DNA of 64,000 nt from Shewanella baltica (GTDB lineage: Bacteria; Pseudomonadota; Gammaproteobacteria; Enterobacterales; Shewanellaceae), in the NCBI RefSeq assembly GCF_900456975.1, contig NZ_UGYM01000002.1:2046001-2110000 (forward strand), given 5' to 3'. A program made the position numbers and the translations under genes. Shown here in pieces: positions 9,348-17,515 of this stretch. Positions within the stretch are counted from its first letter, which is position 1. Each line of letters begins with the position of its first letter. Under the pieces are notes generated by a model that saw only the letters and a list, made by a program, of their open reading frames with translations, had not been told where the DNA came from and did no database searches.

Positions 9348-9731
9348 TTAGTTGACAACTGCATTGAGCCCAAATGAATCAGAGCGAAGATTTTGGTTAG
9401 ATTTTAAAGCCGTGGCCAAAATTAGTGTGCCACTACAATCTTCGGCCTGAGCCGTGATCTTTTGCAGCTTAATCTGACAAAGCTGCATTTGTTCCGGCGT
9501 CAGCTCTGTGCCTCGCCAGCATTCGGGAATTGTCATGCTAAGATGCCAGTATTCGGCACTTTTCAGCGTGAGTGCGACCACCATATGGATCGGCAAGCTG
9601 CCGATGATGATATCGCCAGCTGCGATGGCATCTATATCAAGGTGGGCGATCTGCTGTCCCTGAAATCCTTGTTGATTTAACCAAGTCTGTGCCCCCGGAT
9701 GGCGGCTCACCAGCCAAATACGCTTATTCAA
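9348..9731 (-). CDS. csx16: Csx16 family CRISPR accessory protein, 3' end altered
   Basis: 127 residues beginning MNKRIWLVSRHPGAQTWLNQQG, the signature 'W.VSRHPGA..W' of Csx16 (VVA1548 family), a small Rossmann-like protein of type III CRISPR loci; I recall a proposed ring-nuclease role (degrading cyclic oligoadenylate), not verified here. The start is TTG, preceded by GGAG and overlapping the stop of the upstream gene. The last ~29 codons (from CSGTLILAT) are read from the IS remnant ending at 9437, so native sequence stops at about residue 98, near the family's usual length. The protein probably still folds but carries a foreign tail. A decayed second copy lies at 28355-28535. Confidence 0.85.
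   Translation of the reverse strand: MNKRIWLVSRHPGAQTWLNQQGFQGQQIAHLDIDAIAAGDIIIGSLPIHMVVALTLKSAEYWHLSMTIPECWRGTELTPEQMQLCQIKLQKITAQAEDCSGTLILATALKSNQNLRSDSFGLNAVVN
9354..9437 (+). mobile_element. IS3-family remnant (transposase 3' end plus terminal repeat)
   Basis: On the plus strand the sequence encodes SPNESERRFWLDFKAVAK, very close to the OrfB C-terminus of the intact IS at 60000-61259 ([18 protein letters not shown]). It then runs into GTGGCCAAAATTAGTG...CCACTACA, identical over 26 bases to one terminus of that IS. It is therefore the last ~85 bp of a related but distinct element. The terminal repeat ends at 9437, inside the 3' end of csx16. The rest of the element is gone. Confidence 0.8.
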
Positions 9732-10015
9732 TAGTTTGCTCCATTAACAGGTGAAGTCCAATTAGCTTGATATGCCAGTGGAGTGCCAGCTTGGCTCCGG
9801 AAAGGCCGCAAAACGACGGCTAGCCTATTGACCAGTCCGTCCAAGTTGTGTTGCTCGGTGGCCTGCGTCACGATTTGGTTTTCGCAGACGGCAAACTGCT
9901 GGTAAACAGAGTGCCGTTTGAGCCGCAGGCTGTGGTGCTGCGCCGTTGTCAGCGCAAAGGGCTGGCTGCGGTTGAGTGGCTCCATTTTAATCGTACAGCG
10001 TAAAGTCATCGTCAT
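9728..10015 (-). CDS. Remnant of GTPase 2 with its G domain deleted
   Basis: About 95 residues. Its two ends match the second GTPase of the right-hand module (28576-29304): the start (TLRC...) aligns with SRLRC..., and NQIVTQATEQHNLDGLVNRL aligns with DRIVAVSAIEQFNLDKLIHK near that protein's C-terminus. Everything between, including all G1-G4 motifs, is missing, while the frame stays open. It begins in a TGATG overlap with the GTPase 1 stop and ends at the csx16 start, so it sits exactly where an intact GTPase 2 would. Either a decaying gene or a small regulatory fragment; GTPase activity is impossible. Confidence 0.7.
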   Translation of the reverse strand: MTMTLRCTIKMEPLNRSQPFALTTAQHHSLRLKRHSVYQQFAVCENQIVTQATEQHNLDGLVNRLAVVLRPFRSQAGTPLAYQANWTSPVNGANY

Positions 10016-10893
10016 CACCAAAGCCCCAAAAGTCCACCAATACCACCGATAACGCCGCCAACCACAGCGCCAACCTTGCCCGCTACTTTACTGCCCAGTG
10101 CCGCACCATTGGCCGCACCTGTGAGCGTGCGGGTGAGAACCCGTGACAGCGAGCTTTTCACCTCTGTTTTTGACTTGGTTGAGAGATTTTCTGCAGGCAC
10201 CTCTTTGGCAACCGAGACTTTTTTCTCATCCGGCAGGGAGAAAATAATCTCATCCACCAGCTTTGTCAGGCCGAACTTCTCATCGGCCGACACAGGTATC
10301 ACTAGTGAACGTTTAACCTGGAAGTGGGTCGCAACATTGGCGGCTTTCAGTTCTATGTTCTTTGCCTGAGTTGGGCCAGGAAGACGATTTTCACCATCCC
10401 ATTCACGAAATGGCTCAATCTTATCAACCTGATTAAGCACCAAAATAAAGGGCTTGTCTTGTTCTAGGTGCGGTTTGACCACATGGGTATAAAAATCTAT
10501 GTCTACCGAATAGGCGCGGTCATCGGCCTTCAGTACCCAAAGAACCACATCCAGCTCAGGTAATAGCTTGCGATAGAGCTCGGAATATTCTTCATCCCGT
10601 TGCAAGTTTTCGCCGACACCGGGCACATCCAGCAAGATGATACCCTTGCCGTTATCCATTTTCAGCATCACTTCCTGGGGATCCCGGGTGCAAGCTTCGA
10701 TATCTGAGACCGCACAGATGTATTTGCCAAAGAGTGCATTGCACAGCGAAGACTTGCCGACACCTGTCTTACCGAAGACTCCAATCCTTGGCCGGTAGTT
10801 AAGCATGCTGGTAAATTTCTCCCGGATCCGCTCGGCTTGCTCTGGGGTAAAATGGGTGTCCACGTCTCGAAAAATCTCAAAAATGTTATTCAT
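10015..10893 (-). CDS. YkfA-like GTPase with glycine-zipper tail (left copy)
   Basis: A 292-residue P-loop GTPase: G1 GKTGVGKSS (about 41-49), G3 DVPGVGE (about 98), G4 NQVDKIE (NKxD variant, about 157), G5 PVSAD (about 205). It resembles the Era-like YkfA/YeeP GTPases of E. coli CP4-type prophages. The last ~35 residues are a Gly/Ala zipper (GAALGSKVAGKVGAVVGGVIG) that could insert into or pack on a membrane. It is close in sequence to the copy at 29307-30185. Order DUF1232-GTPase 1-GTPase 2-csx16 is the same in both copies, pointing to a functional module attached to the CRISPR locus. Substrate unknown. Confidence 0.8.
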   Translation of the reverse strand: MNNIFEIFRDVDTHFTPEQAERIREKFTSMLNYRPRIGVFGKTGVGKSSLCNALFGKYICAVSDIEACTRDPQEVMLKMDNGKGIILLDVPGVGENLQRDEEYSELYRKLLPELDVVLWVLKADDRAYSVDIDFYTHVVKPHLEQDKPFILVLNQVDKIEPFREWDGENRLPGPTQAKNIELKAANVATHFQVKRSLVIPVSADEKFGLTKLVDEIIFSLPDEKKVSVAKEVPAENLSTKSKTEVKSSLSRVLTRTLTGAANGAALGSKVAGKVGAVVGGVIGGIGGLLGLW

Positions 10894-10965
10894 CTTGTCT
10901 TCCTCGTTTCAAATATAAAAAGGGTTTTCCTTGCGAGTTGGCCTGCGGCTGCGGGCCAGTCTAGC

Positions 10966-11304
10966 CTAGCCAAACATGGCCTGCAGACTTGCTTCTGCTT
11001 TGAGGCGGTGGCTTTCTGTCACATGGGCAGCAACCGTAGCCAGCGCGGCGGAGAGTACCGCCAGATCATCGGTCAGTCCGATGACGGGGAGCATGTCCGG
11101 GATGGCATCGATAGGGCAAATCAGGTAGCCCAAGGCTGAATAAATCACGCCCTTGGCCCAGGCTGGGGTCGAGGCATCCGCCGCTGCATAATAAAGCTTC
11201 AACGCCAGCAGTAATGATTTGCGCCCGAGGCGCTTCATATATTTGGCTAGACTTGACCAAAACATCGGGGTGCTGAACTGACTGCTGTAATTGGGTGTTA
11301 TCAT
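10966..11304 (-). CDS. DUF1232 (YkvA-like) membrane protein
   Basis: 112 residues with the DUF1232 core: AKGVIYSALGYLICPIDAIPDMLPVIGLTDDLAVL, about residues 50-85, a hydrophobic hairpin around the conserved Y-x-x-x-P-x-D-x-x-P-D motif. ATG at 11304 follows AGAGGT. First gene of the left module; the GTPase begins 72 bp downstream. Two palindromic operator sites lie 66 and 208 bp upstream. A frameshifted copy is at 30247-30580. Pairing of a small membrane protein with a glycine-zipper GTPase suggests membrane-located action (inference). Confidence 0.8.
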   Translation of the reverse strand: MITPNYSSQFSTPMFWSSLAKYMKRLGRKSLLLALKLYYAAADASTPAWAKGVIYSALGYLICPIDAIPDMLPVIGLTDDLAVLSAALATVAAHVTESHRLKAEASLQAMFG

Positions 11305-11369
11305 GTGGCTTACCTCTGTGTCTGCGTCGATGGTGAGGATATTAACCTCTAGATGTAGAAGCTATGGCT

Positions 11370-11385
11370 CAGACAAACTTGTCTG
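11370..11385. promoter_or_regulatory. Palindromic operator site 1
   Basis: CAGACAA-AC-TTGTCTG: perfect 7-bp arms around two bases, 66 bp upstream of the DUF1232 start on the minus strand. One of seven such sites in the CRISPR locus. Confidence 0.6.
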
Positions 11386-11511
11386 GTTTTTCCGGGTGAT
11401 GAACTCGATGGCGTATACCAGAATCATCACCTTGCCAGCTTCTTGTCACTCGATTCTATTGAGTGGCTGCGATAGGAAGGATATTAACCTATAGATTTAC
11501 AGGTGAAGGCT

Positions 11512-11527
11512 CAAACAAACTTGTCTG
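11512..11527. promoter_or_regulatory. Palindromic operator site 2
   Basis: CAAACAA-AC-TTGTCTG, the second site of the duplicated DUF1232 control region, with one mismatch between arms. Confidence 0.55.
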
Positions 11528-11654
11528 GTGTGGGCAGAGAACATGGGCTTTGGCGGTGAGCATAGCTGTCGTGGCACAGGGGAAGTCAGGGGTAAGCAGG
11601 GCTGGGTTAATCAAACTAAGGCCATTTGTTGCTATGGCCGTGCTGGTTTTCTGC

Positions 11655-13747
11655 AGTTAAATCCTTTTGTGCAGGGCGGGTGTCGTTAGACTAATAATTC
11701 TTGCTGAAGACACAGATATGCTAGGTCTTAATCCCTTTGTGCAGGGCTGGTGTCGTTAGACAACAATGGCCAACCACTGTGCTAAAACTGTAAAGTCTTA
11801 ATCCCTTTGTGCAGGGCTGGTGTCGTTAGACCTTATAACCCAAACGCACACACTCAATCACATGCGTCTTAATCCCTTTGTGCAGGGCGGGTGTCGTTAG
11901 ACACATCAGCAAGAACGTAGATCACCTAAGGTATACGTCTTAATCCCTTTGTGCAGGGCGGGTGTCGTTAGACCCCTTACCGCCCAGAATGATGCTGTGA
12001 TTAAGGCGTCTTAATCCCTTTGTGCAGGGCGGGTGTCGTTAGACTTAAGAATGATCTTAAAATCAAATCCCCAGCGGTGTCTTAATCCCTTTGTGCAGGG
12101 CGGGTGTCGTTAGACCGGCTTCTTCATCGAGAAGGCCCTCCGTTTGTAGTCTTAATCCCTTTGTGCAGGGCGGGTGTCGTTAGACAGCAATGGTTCAGGT
12201 GAAGCATTAAGCCGCACTCGTCTTAATCCCTTTGTGCAGGGCGGGTGTCGTTAGACTGAAATTCCTGGATACGAAGCGGACGACGTCATGTCTTAATCCC
12301 TTTGTGCAGGGCGGGTGTCGTTAGACATCAAGAACGCTTTCCTAACACCGTACGTGAAGGTCTTAATCCCTTTGTGCAGGGCGGGTGTCGTTAGACTGGT
12401 AACGAAACACATGCAAGCGTTGATCCACACGTCTTAATCCCTTTGTGCAGGGCGGGTGTCGTTAGACCCGTGCAGAAGAAGAAACAGTAACTGAAGCACA
12501 AGTCTTAATCCCTTTGTGCAGGGCGGGTGTCGTTAGACGCGTTACTTGCGTCATGTCGTTCGGTTCTTGGAATGTCTTAATCCCTTTGTGCAGGGCGGGT
12601 GTCGTTAGACTCAATGCACTACACAGTTCTGTTAGCTCTGTATGGTCTTAATCCCTTTGTGCAGGGCGGGTGTCGTTAGACAGCAACACACACACAAATT
12701 AATGCTGATCGTTATGTCTTAATCCCTTTGTGCAGGGCGGGTGTCGTTAGACAAGAACAGTTCCAATCGTTCCTGTCTGCTTTAGGTCTTAATCCCTTTG
12801 TGCAGGGCGGGTGTCGTTAGACGCAGCCGTAGAAACGCTTAGCTGGGTAGTATCGTGTCTTAATCCCTTTGTGCAGGGCGGGTGTCGTTAGACCACATTG
12901 GATACATTTACTCAGTCATCGTCACCAGGTCTTAATCCCTTTGTGCAGGGCGGGTGTCGTTAGACGGGGACGTATGGGTGATATGGCAGATTACTTCTTA
13001 GTCTTAATCCCTTTGTGCAGGGCGGGTGTCGTTAGACTTAGCTCAAACATCCTAAGCCTTACAGCTAGCATGTCTTAATCCCTTTGTGCAGGGCGGGTGT
13101 CGTTAGACTAGAATGTCCCCATTTCTTCAATGCTGTAGAAGGTCTTAATCCCTTTGTGCAGGGCGGGTGTCGTTAGACGTCGTAAGTATACCAGACGAGT
13201 TAGTTAACATTAGTCTTAATCCCTTTGTGCAGGGCGGGTGTCGTTAGACCAGACTATAAAGACCCACGCGGTATCCGGCTTTAGTCTTAATCCCTTTGTG
13301 CAGGGCGGGTGTCGTTAGACAAACCATGTCACGAAAAATCCTTATTCTGGGTGGGTCTTAATCCCTTTGTGCAGGGCGGGTGTCGTTAGACTTAAAGGGA
13401 TTCCCCGATGGCGCGTACATTGAAAGTCTTAATCCCTTTGTGCAGGGCGGGTGTCGTTAGACATGGCAACTGGGATAATTCGTTTAGTTCCAACGGGTCT
13501 TAATCCCTTTGTGCAGGGCGGGTGTCGTTAGACCCAACACCTACTGATCCATTCACTGCGCAGATTTGTCTTAATCCCTTTGTGCAGGGCGGGTGTCGTT
13601 AGACTTAAAATCGCAACATCAAACATTAAAATGGGCACCGTCTTAATCCCTTTGTGCAGGGCGGGTGTCGTTAGACGTAAAAGTGTTGAGCTAGACACTT
13701 TAGGCACTGTGTCTTAATCCCTTTGTGCAGGGCGGGTGTCGTTAGAC
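11655..13747 (-). CRISPR. Type III CRISPR array, 30 repeats, 29 spacers
   Basis: Repeats of 37 bp, on the plus strand starting GTCTTAATCC and ending GTCGTTAGAC, separated by spacers of 33-35 bp. I counted 30 repeats, from 11655-11691 to 13711-13747. The leftmost is degenerate in its first half and repeats 2 and 3 carry GGGCTGG instead of GGGCGGG; all others look identical. Degeneracy marks the left as the old end, so the leader is on the right, next to cas1, and transcription runs on the minus strand. The transcript repeat then ends ATTAAGAC, which fits an 8-nt type III crRNA handle. Short open frames through the array are artefacts. Confidence 0.97.
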
Positions 13748-13956
13748 AAGAAGAAATATTAACTCATTGTTTTTACGAAGGCAAATATTGCCTGAAACAG
13801 GTGTTTTAAACAACCTCACATTTGACAATTTAAGCATAAATTGGGCCATAAAGAAAACCCCCTCTGTATTATCAATATCTTATCTCTGGTTAGATTTTAT
13901 AGGCTGATATTTCAACTTCCGACATATTTTCGCCTGGTTCTGCTCGTCATGGCAGG
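13748..13956 (-). promoter_or_regulatory. CRISPR leader
   Basis: AT-rich DNA directly after the youngest repeat and before cas1. It contains TTAACTCATTGTTTTTACG and CTGTATTATCAATATCTTA, both with close counterparts beside the solitary repeat at 30865-30901, which shows they are conserved leader elements and not random spacer DNA. Confidence 0.7.
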
Positions 13957-13972
13957 CAGACAAACTTGTTTG
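13957..13972. promoter_or_regulatory. Palindromic operator site 3 (cas1 promoter)
   Basis: CAGACAA-AC-TTGTTTG, 70 bp before the cas1 start and at the distal edge of the leader. Could control cas1-cas2, the array, or both. Confidence 0.6.
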
Positions 13973-14041
13973 GCGACTTTTTTATCGCCATTGGTAGCAC
14001 ACTCATGTTGATGAATACCGTTGGAACGTAAAGGAGTGGAT

Positions 14042-14941
14042 ATGAGCCTGATGATTTTGGATGAGAAAGATTACAACTTGTCGGTACGTGACGGCATGCT
14101 GTTGTGTGACCACCCACAGAAGGGGCATAAGAGTTTGCCCTGGGGGGCGCTGACCCAAATCTTAATAGGGAGGCAGGTCAAGCTGAGTTCAGATGTGCTG
14201 CTTGCCTTGGCCGAGCATGAGATCCCGGTAATATTTATCGATGGAAAAGGGCAGCATCCGGCCTGTCTGGTAGGGCTGCGTCCACCTGCCAGTGATATTC
14301 GCCTTAGACAATATCGGGTTTGTGATCATGTTGAGGTCAGGGACAAGCTTTGCCGGAAGTTGGTGAGCATTAAGGCACAACAGCAGCAATGGGCATTGCA
14401 ACAACTGGGGTTAGGGTTACCAACAGGTTGGGATAAACAGGTTAGCGTGCTGGTAGAGTCAGAAAATTTGATGTTACAGGAGGCAAGGTTGTCGCACCTG
14501 TATTGGCAACAGTGGTCGCTGAAATTCGGCCCGTTTGGCTTTCGCGGTCGAAACCGACGACCGCCCAAAGATCCGCTCAATGCGCTGCTGTCATTGGCGT
14601 CAGTTATGGAGGATGGTCTGCATTGTAAAGCATTATTGGCTGAGGGTTTAGATATTAGTCTTAGTGTCCATCATGCTGTTGGTTATCGCCGTCAGAGCCT
14701 GATCTGTGATACCAAGGAACTGACCCGAGTATGGGTGGAGGTGTGGGTGGCTAAGTTGTTTCTGTCGGCAATTATGAGTGCCGAACTGTTCAGCGTCAGC
14801 GAGGCAGGCTGTCGATTAACGCCGGCGGGGCAGATCATTTTCTATCCGGCGTGGCATCAGTTTGCAGCTAGCCATGAGGTGCGGGTTAAGCGAATTGCCC
14901 GTATCGTACGCCGCACTATAGCGCGTGAGGCTAGCCTATGA
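14042..14941 (+). CDS. cas1: Cas1 integrase
   Basis: A 299-residue CRISPR adaptation integrase. Typical features: catalytic Glu in LMLQEARLSHLYW (about E147), the DPLNALLSLAS helix, GLDISLSVHHAVGYR with the active-site His (about 210) and SLICDTKEL with the acidic residues (about D223/E226). The start at 14042 has an AAGGAG box; an in-frame TTG 21 bases upstream is rejected. Overlaps cas2 by four bases. Divergent from the array, with the leader and an operator between. No reverse-transcriptase fusion. Confidence 0.95.
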   Translation: MSLMILDEKDYNLSVRDGMLLCDHPQKGHKSLPWGALTQILIGRQVKLSSDVLLALAEHEIPVIFIDGKGQHPACLVGLRPPASDIRLRQYRVCDHVEVRDKLCRKLVSIKAQQQQWALQQLGLGLPTGWDKQVSVLVESENLMLQEARLSHLYWQQWSLKFGPFGFRGRNRRPPKDPLNALLSLASVMEDGLHCKALLAEGLDISLSVHHAVGYRRQSLICDTKELTRVWVEVWVAKLFLSAIMSAELFSVSEAGCRLTPAGQIIFYPAWHQFAASHEVRVKRIARIVRRTIAREASL

Positions 14942-15237
14942 CGAATAAACCATTGTGGTTAGTCAGCTATGATATCGCCTGCACTAAACGCCTGCGGCGG
15001 GTACACAAGTTTTGTGCCAGTAAAGGATGGGGATTACAGAAGTCGGTATTTGTATTGGCTGCTTTACCTAATGAGCGTCAGGAATGGTCGCAGAAACTGG
15101 TGGCCATGATAGATGCTGAGCAAGATAAGTTGTTGTGGTTGCCTTTTATGCCCAATGGACAGAGTTTTCATCTGGGGAAAAAGGATGAGTGGGTAATCGT
15201 GCATGATGATGCGCGTTTGAACGGCTTTGTGTTTTGA
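14938..15237 (+). CDS. cas2: Cas2
   Basis: 99 residues, ferredoxin-like Cas2: starts with the strand LWLVSYDIA (the conserved Asp in the first strand), then RLRRVHKFCASKGWGLQKSVFVLAA and a C-terminal strand HLGKKDEWVIVHD. Structural partner of Cas1 in spacer integration. Start ATG overlaps the cas1 stop. Converges with the 15271-15786 gene, with only 33 bp between stops. Confidence 0.93.
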   Translation: MTNKPLWLVSYDIACTKRLRRVHKFCASKGWGLQKSVFVLAALPNERQEWSQKLVAMIDAEQDKLLWLPFMPNGQSFHLGKKDEWVIVHDDARLNGFVF

Positions 15238-15270
15238 GTCGTTCGGCTTGCTATACACTCCTATGGTGAC

Positions 15271-15786
15271 TTATGCCCTTAACGCGGGAGTCAACTGCGG
15301 TGAACCTAAAGCGATTTTGACTTTCATCAATTGCTGCACAAAACGGCAATAGTGGTAGCTGTCGGCATCGTGCGGTGTAATGGGTTTGCCCAGTAATTGC
15401 GCCACTAAGCTACTGTGGATGATGTACTTGTGGCCATCGCAATATTTGAGTACAAAGCGTTCGGCTTTTTCCGATAACTCCATCCAGCAGTTAGGCAGAT
15501 CTTGCTTGATAATCAGGATCAATGCCGCTTTACCTAGGGCTTGCAGGCCTTGGTTGATGCCCATGGCCACCAGCTTGAGTCCCTTCTTTGCCTTGTAAAC
15601 AGTGACAGCCAGCAGTTGCTTGTCTTGCAGCACTAGCTTCCAGCGTACCGTGGTTTCCAGCAGTTGCTGGCGTGAAGCAAAATGCAGTCCACCGGGGACA
15701 TCGGCATAACTGTCCTGTAGCAATTGCCATACCTGTTCGAGGTAGTGACGCATGGCACTTTCGCGGGTCAGCACACGTGTTTTCAT
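15271..15786 (-). CDS. Unknown protein within CRISPR locus, possibly GNAT-like
   Basis: About 171 residues from ATG 15786, which follows AGGTT; the open frame reaches 15879 but that would overlap an operator. The middle reads LAVTVYKAKKGLKLVAMGIN and GKAALILIIKQDL, a strand/strand/helix order weakly like a GNAT fold, then ELSEKAERFVLKYCDGHKYIIHSSLVAQLLGK. I do not recognise the family. It has its own copy of the palindromic operator 87 bp upstream, so it appears co-regulated with the cas genes; a candidate CRISPR ancillary gene of unknown activity. Confidence 0.55.
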   Translation of the reverse strand: MKTRVLTRESAMRHYLEQVWQLLQDSYADVPGGLHFASRQQLLETTVRWKLVLQDKQLLAVTVYKAKKGLKLVAMGINQGLQALGKAALILIIKQDLPNCWMELSEKAERFVLKYCDGHKYIIHSSLVAQLLGKPITPHDADSYHYCRFVQQLMKVKIALGSPQLTPALRA

Positions 15787-15872
15787 AATGAACCTCATGT
15801 TGAATAGCGCTTCTGCGTACGAAGCAACTTGAATGAGGCTTATGTTAATGGGGATAACCGTCGGCTGACGGT

Positions 15873-15888
15873 AATACAAGTTTGTCTG
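15873..15888. promoter_or_regulatory. Palindromic operator site 4
   Basis: AATACAA-GT-TTGTCTG: one intact arm and one with two changes, 87 bp upstream of the 15786 start on the minus strand. Confidence 0.5.
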
Positions 15889-15921
15889 TTGGTTGGGTTG
15901 TGGCAGGTGTTATTCAGCGAT

Positions 15922-15956
15922 AAAACATGCAATGCCAATTAGGCATTGCATGTTTT
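15922..15956 (-). terminator. Strong hairpin after the Cas_NE0113 gene
   Basis: A perfect 15-bp stem, AAAACATGCAATGCC and its complement, with a five-base loop and A/T runs at both ends. It lies 30 bp beyond the stop at 15987 and reads as an intrinsic terminator on either strand. Confidence 0.75.
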
Positions 15957-15986
15957 CAATGGCCGGTCACGAAGGACTGCAATAGG

Positions 15987-17318
15987 CTATTGGCTCAGGT
16001 TACTCCGGACTTTCAATCCCATGGCGGCGGTTTGCTTGGAACTCGATGCGCTTGTTCGTAGGATATAGATGGGCGGTTTTGTTTCCTTATCCTCGTTGAT
16101 AAACACGCTATCAGGTAGCAGGATGTCAACCATTACTTTGGGGAACTGTTTCGAGAGAATTTTCTTCAAGGTATTTTTTCGTTGGTCGATAAAAGTATCA
16201 CTTAAGCCAATGTAACCGTTCGTAGTTTTCAATCCTTGAATGGTTTTTGAAAAGTCTTTAAAAAAACGTTCATCTCTGTGTTGCATACGTTCGCCATAAC
16301 CCGCGGCATCGGTTTCAAGGCAAGGAGTCAGACCGTGCATGCGTTCGAGTTCTTGGAAAAATAAATCCGCATTTCGCTGTTCTAATTCTGCTACCGCTTG
16401 TCGGTGAAATTTAACGGGGTTAACGCAGGTATTGTGGCGAGCTATCATGGCATAGAATGCTAATTCCAATGGATTTTCTTGGAAGTTAATCACAGTCTGT
16501 ATATGGCCTGAACGCATTAGGGTGACGCTAGATTTCTTGAGCTCAAACTCCAGAGACAGTTCTTGCTGACATTTGGGGTCTGCCGCCAAATTTTGGTACT
16601 CGACCAGCTGACGATAGCTGATTTTGTCATGAGCATTGGAGAACTGGGTCAGTAATGATTTTTCAATTTGATTACGGTGGCGAATAAACGGGATTTCAGA
16701 CAACTCAACGGATACTGAAACCTCACTACTGTCCAGTAGCTGGGATTCATTTTTGCCCTTTATTGCCTGTGAGCATGGTGTCGGATAGTAAAAGTCGGTT
16801 AGCCCTTCGTATTGCTGTGGGCTAATAAGCACATGGCTGAGTCTGTCTTCTGGCCGGGCAAATAAGGTCATGGCATAACCTAGGTAGAAGGTCATGGTTT
16901 TACGCCCGCCAGCCAAGGAGGCGTGGATCTGACAAGATCCATCGTTGCACAGTTGCGCTACATGCTGAACAATAAAATCTGCTAACGCTTCTTGGTCTTC
17001 TTTAGTGCGCGCATCATCGACTTCTTTCCCATTGGCGTCAGGAACAACCAAGATTTTATCGACACTAAAAGCTGGCAAAGGGCGTTGATAGTCTTTACAG
17101 AGCTGCTCCAGCACCGACACCTTACCTATATCCCTATTAAGTAGGCCGAGTCTGGCCTGTTCTTTGCCATAGCTGGTGGTGATAATTTGGATTTCATCCG
17201 GCCAGGGGAGACCTTGTTTGTGGATGGCATAAAGAGTCTCTGTTACCACCTGAGGGCTTGAACCTGTGACGGCCAGTAAAATGTGCTTCTTGCGGATTGC
17301 TGATGTTTGTTCCATCAT
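15987..17318 (-). CDS. Cas_NE0113-family CARF protein (TIGR02584)
   Basis: 443 residues. The N-terminal Rossmann-like CARF domain begins HILLAVTGSSPQVVTETLYA and includes ASLAGGRKTMTFYLGYA (about residues 150-165), a signature of the NE0113 family; the C-terminal ~220 residues are helical and unassigned. CARF domains bind cyclic oligoadenylates made by Cas10. I see no HEPN R-x4-6-H motif, so an RNase of the Csm6/Csx1 kind is unlikely; ring-nuclease or ligand-controlled regulator are the alternatives, and the latter would supply the missing regulator for the repeated palindrome. Separated from card1 by 197 bp that hold only half an operator. Confidence 0.75.
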   Translation of the reverse strand: MMEQTSAIRKKHILLAVTGSSPQVVTETLYAIHKQGLPWPDEIQIITTSYGKEQARLGLLNRDIGKVSVLEQLCKDYQRPLPAFSVDKILVVPDANGKEVDDARTKEDQEALADFIVQHVAQLCNDGSCQIHASLAGGRKTMTFYLGYAMTLFARPEDRLSHVLISPQQYEGLTDFYYPTPCSQAIKGKNESQLLDSSEVSVSVELSEIPFIRHRNQIEKSLLTQFSNAHDKISYRQLVEYQNLAADPKCQQELSLEFELKKSSVTLMRSGHIQTVINFQENPLELAFYAMIARHNTCVNPVKFHRQAVAELEQRNADLFFQELERMHGLTPCLETDAAGYGERMQHRDERFFKDFSKTIQGLKTTNGYIGLSDTFIDQRKNTLKKILSKQFPKVMVDILLPDSVFINEDKETKPPIYILRTSASSSKQTAAMGLKVRSNLSQ

Positions 17319-17515
17319 TTTTCATCATTCCAATTTGTCTTGGTCATTTTAATTGTCAAGAATTGAGTGTTATCTCAACGCATATTGAGCGAGTGAGTTG
17401 CCATATATAGGGCTATTAATTGCAATCCCATCATGCTAAACGGTTGAATATGTAGTTGGATCGCGGTTTTTACTTCAAGCCCATTCGGCGTACTTAGGTT
17501 AGTGCTGGGAGCTAA

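Larger units (their letters stand above)
11337..11529. repeat. Tandemly duplicated promoter/operator segment
   Basis: Two imperfect ~52-bp direct copies, 11337-11388 and 11477-11529, each holding GGATATTAACCT, a related stretch and then the palindrome ending TTGTCTGGT. On the minus strand, TTGTCT of copy 1 and TTGTTT of copy 2 are each followed about 17 bases later by TCTAGA or TCTATA, a possible -35/-10 pair. The duplication doubles the control region of the DUF1232-GTPase-csx16 unit. Confidence 0.55.

Noticed and set aside
11291..11660. Two overlapping 65-67 codon frames between DUF1232 and the array
   Set aside because: They run through the duplicated promoter segment and operators, lack ribosome sites and show no conserved protein features.
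12869..13078. Open frame of 69 codons in the CRISPR array
   Set aside because: It repeats CRAGVV, the translation of the repeat, and crosses three repeats; an artefact of array periodicity.
14021..14041. Upstream TTG start for cas1
   Set aside because: No ribosome site there, whereas ATG 14042 has AAGGAG and the normal Cas1 N-terminus.
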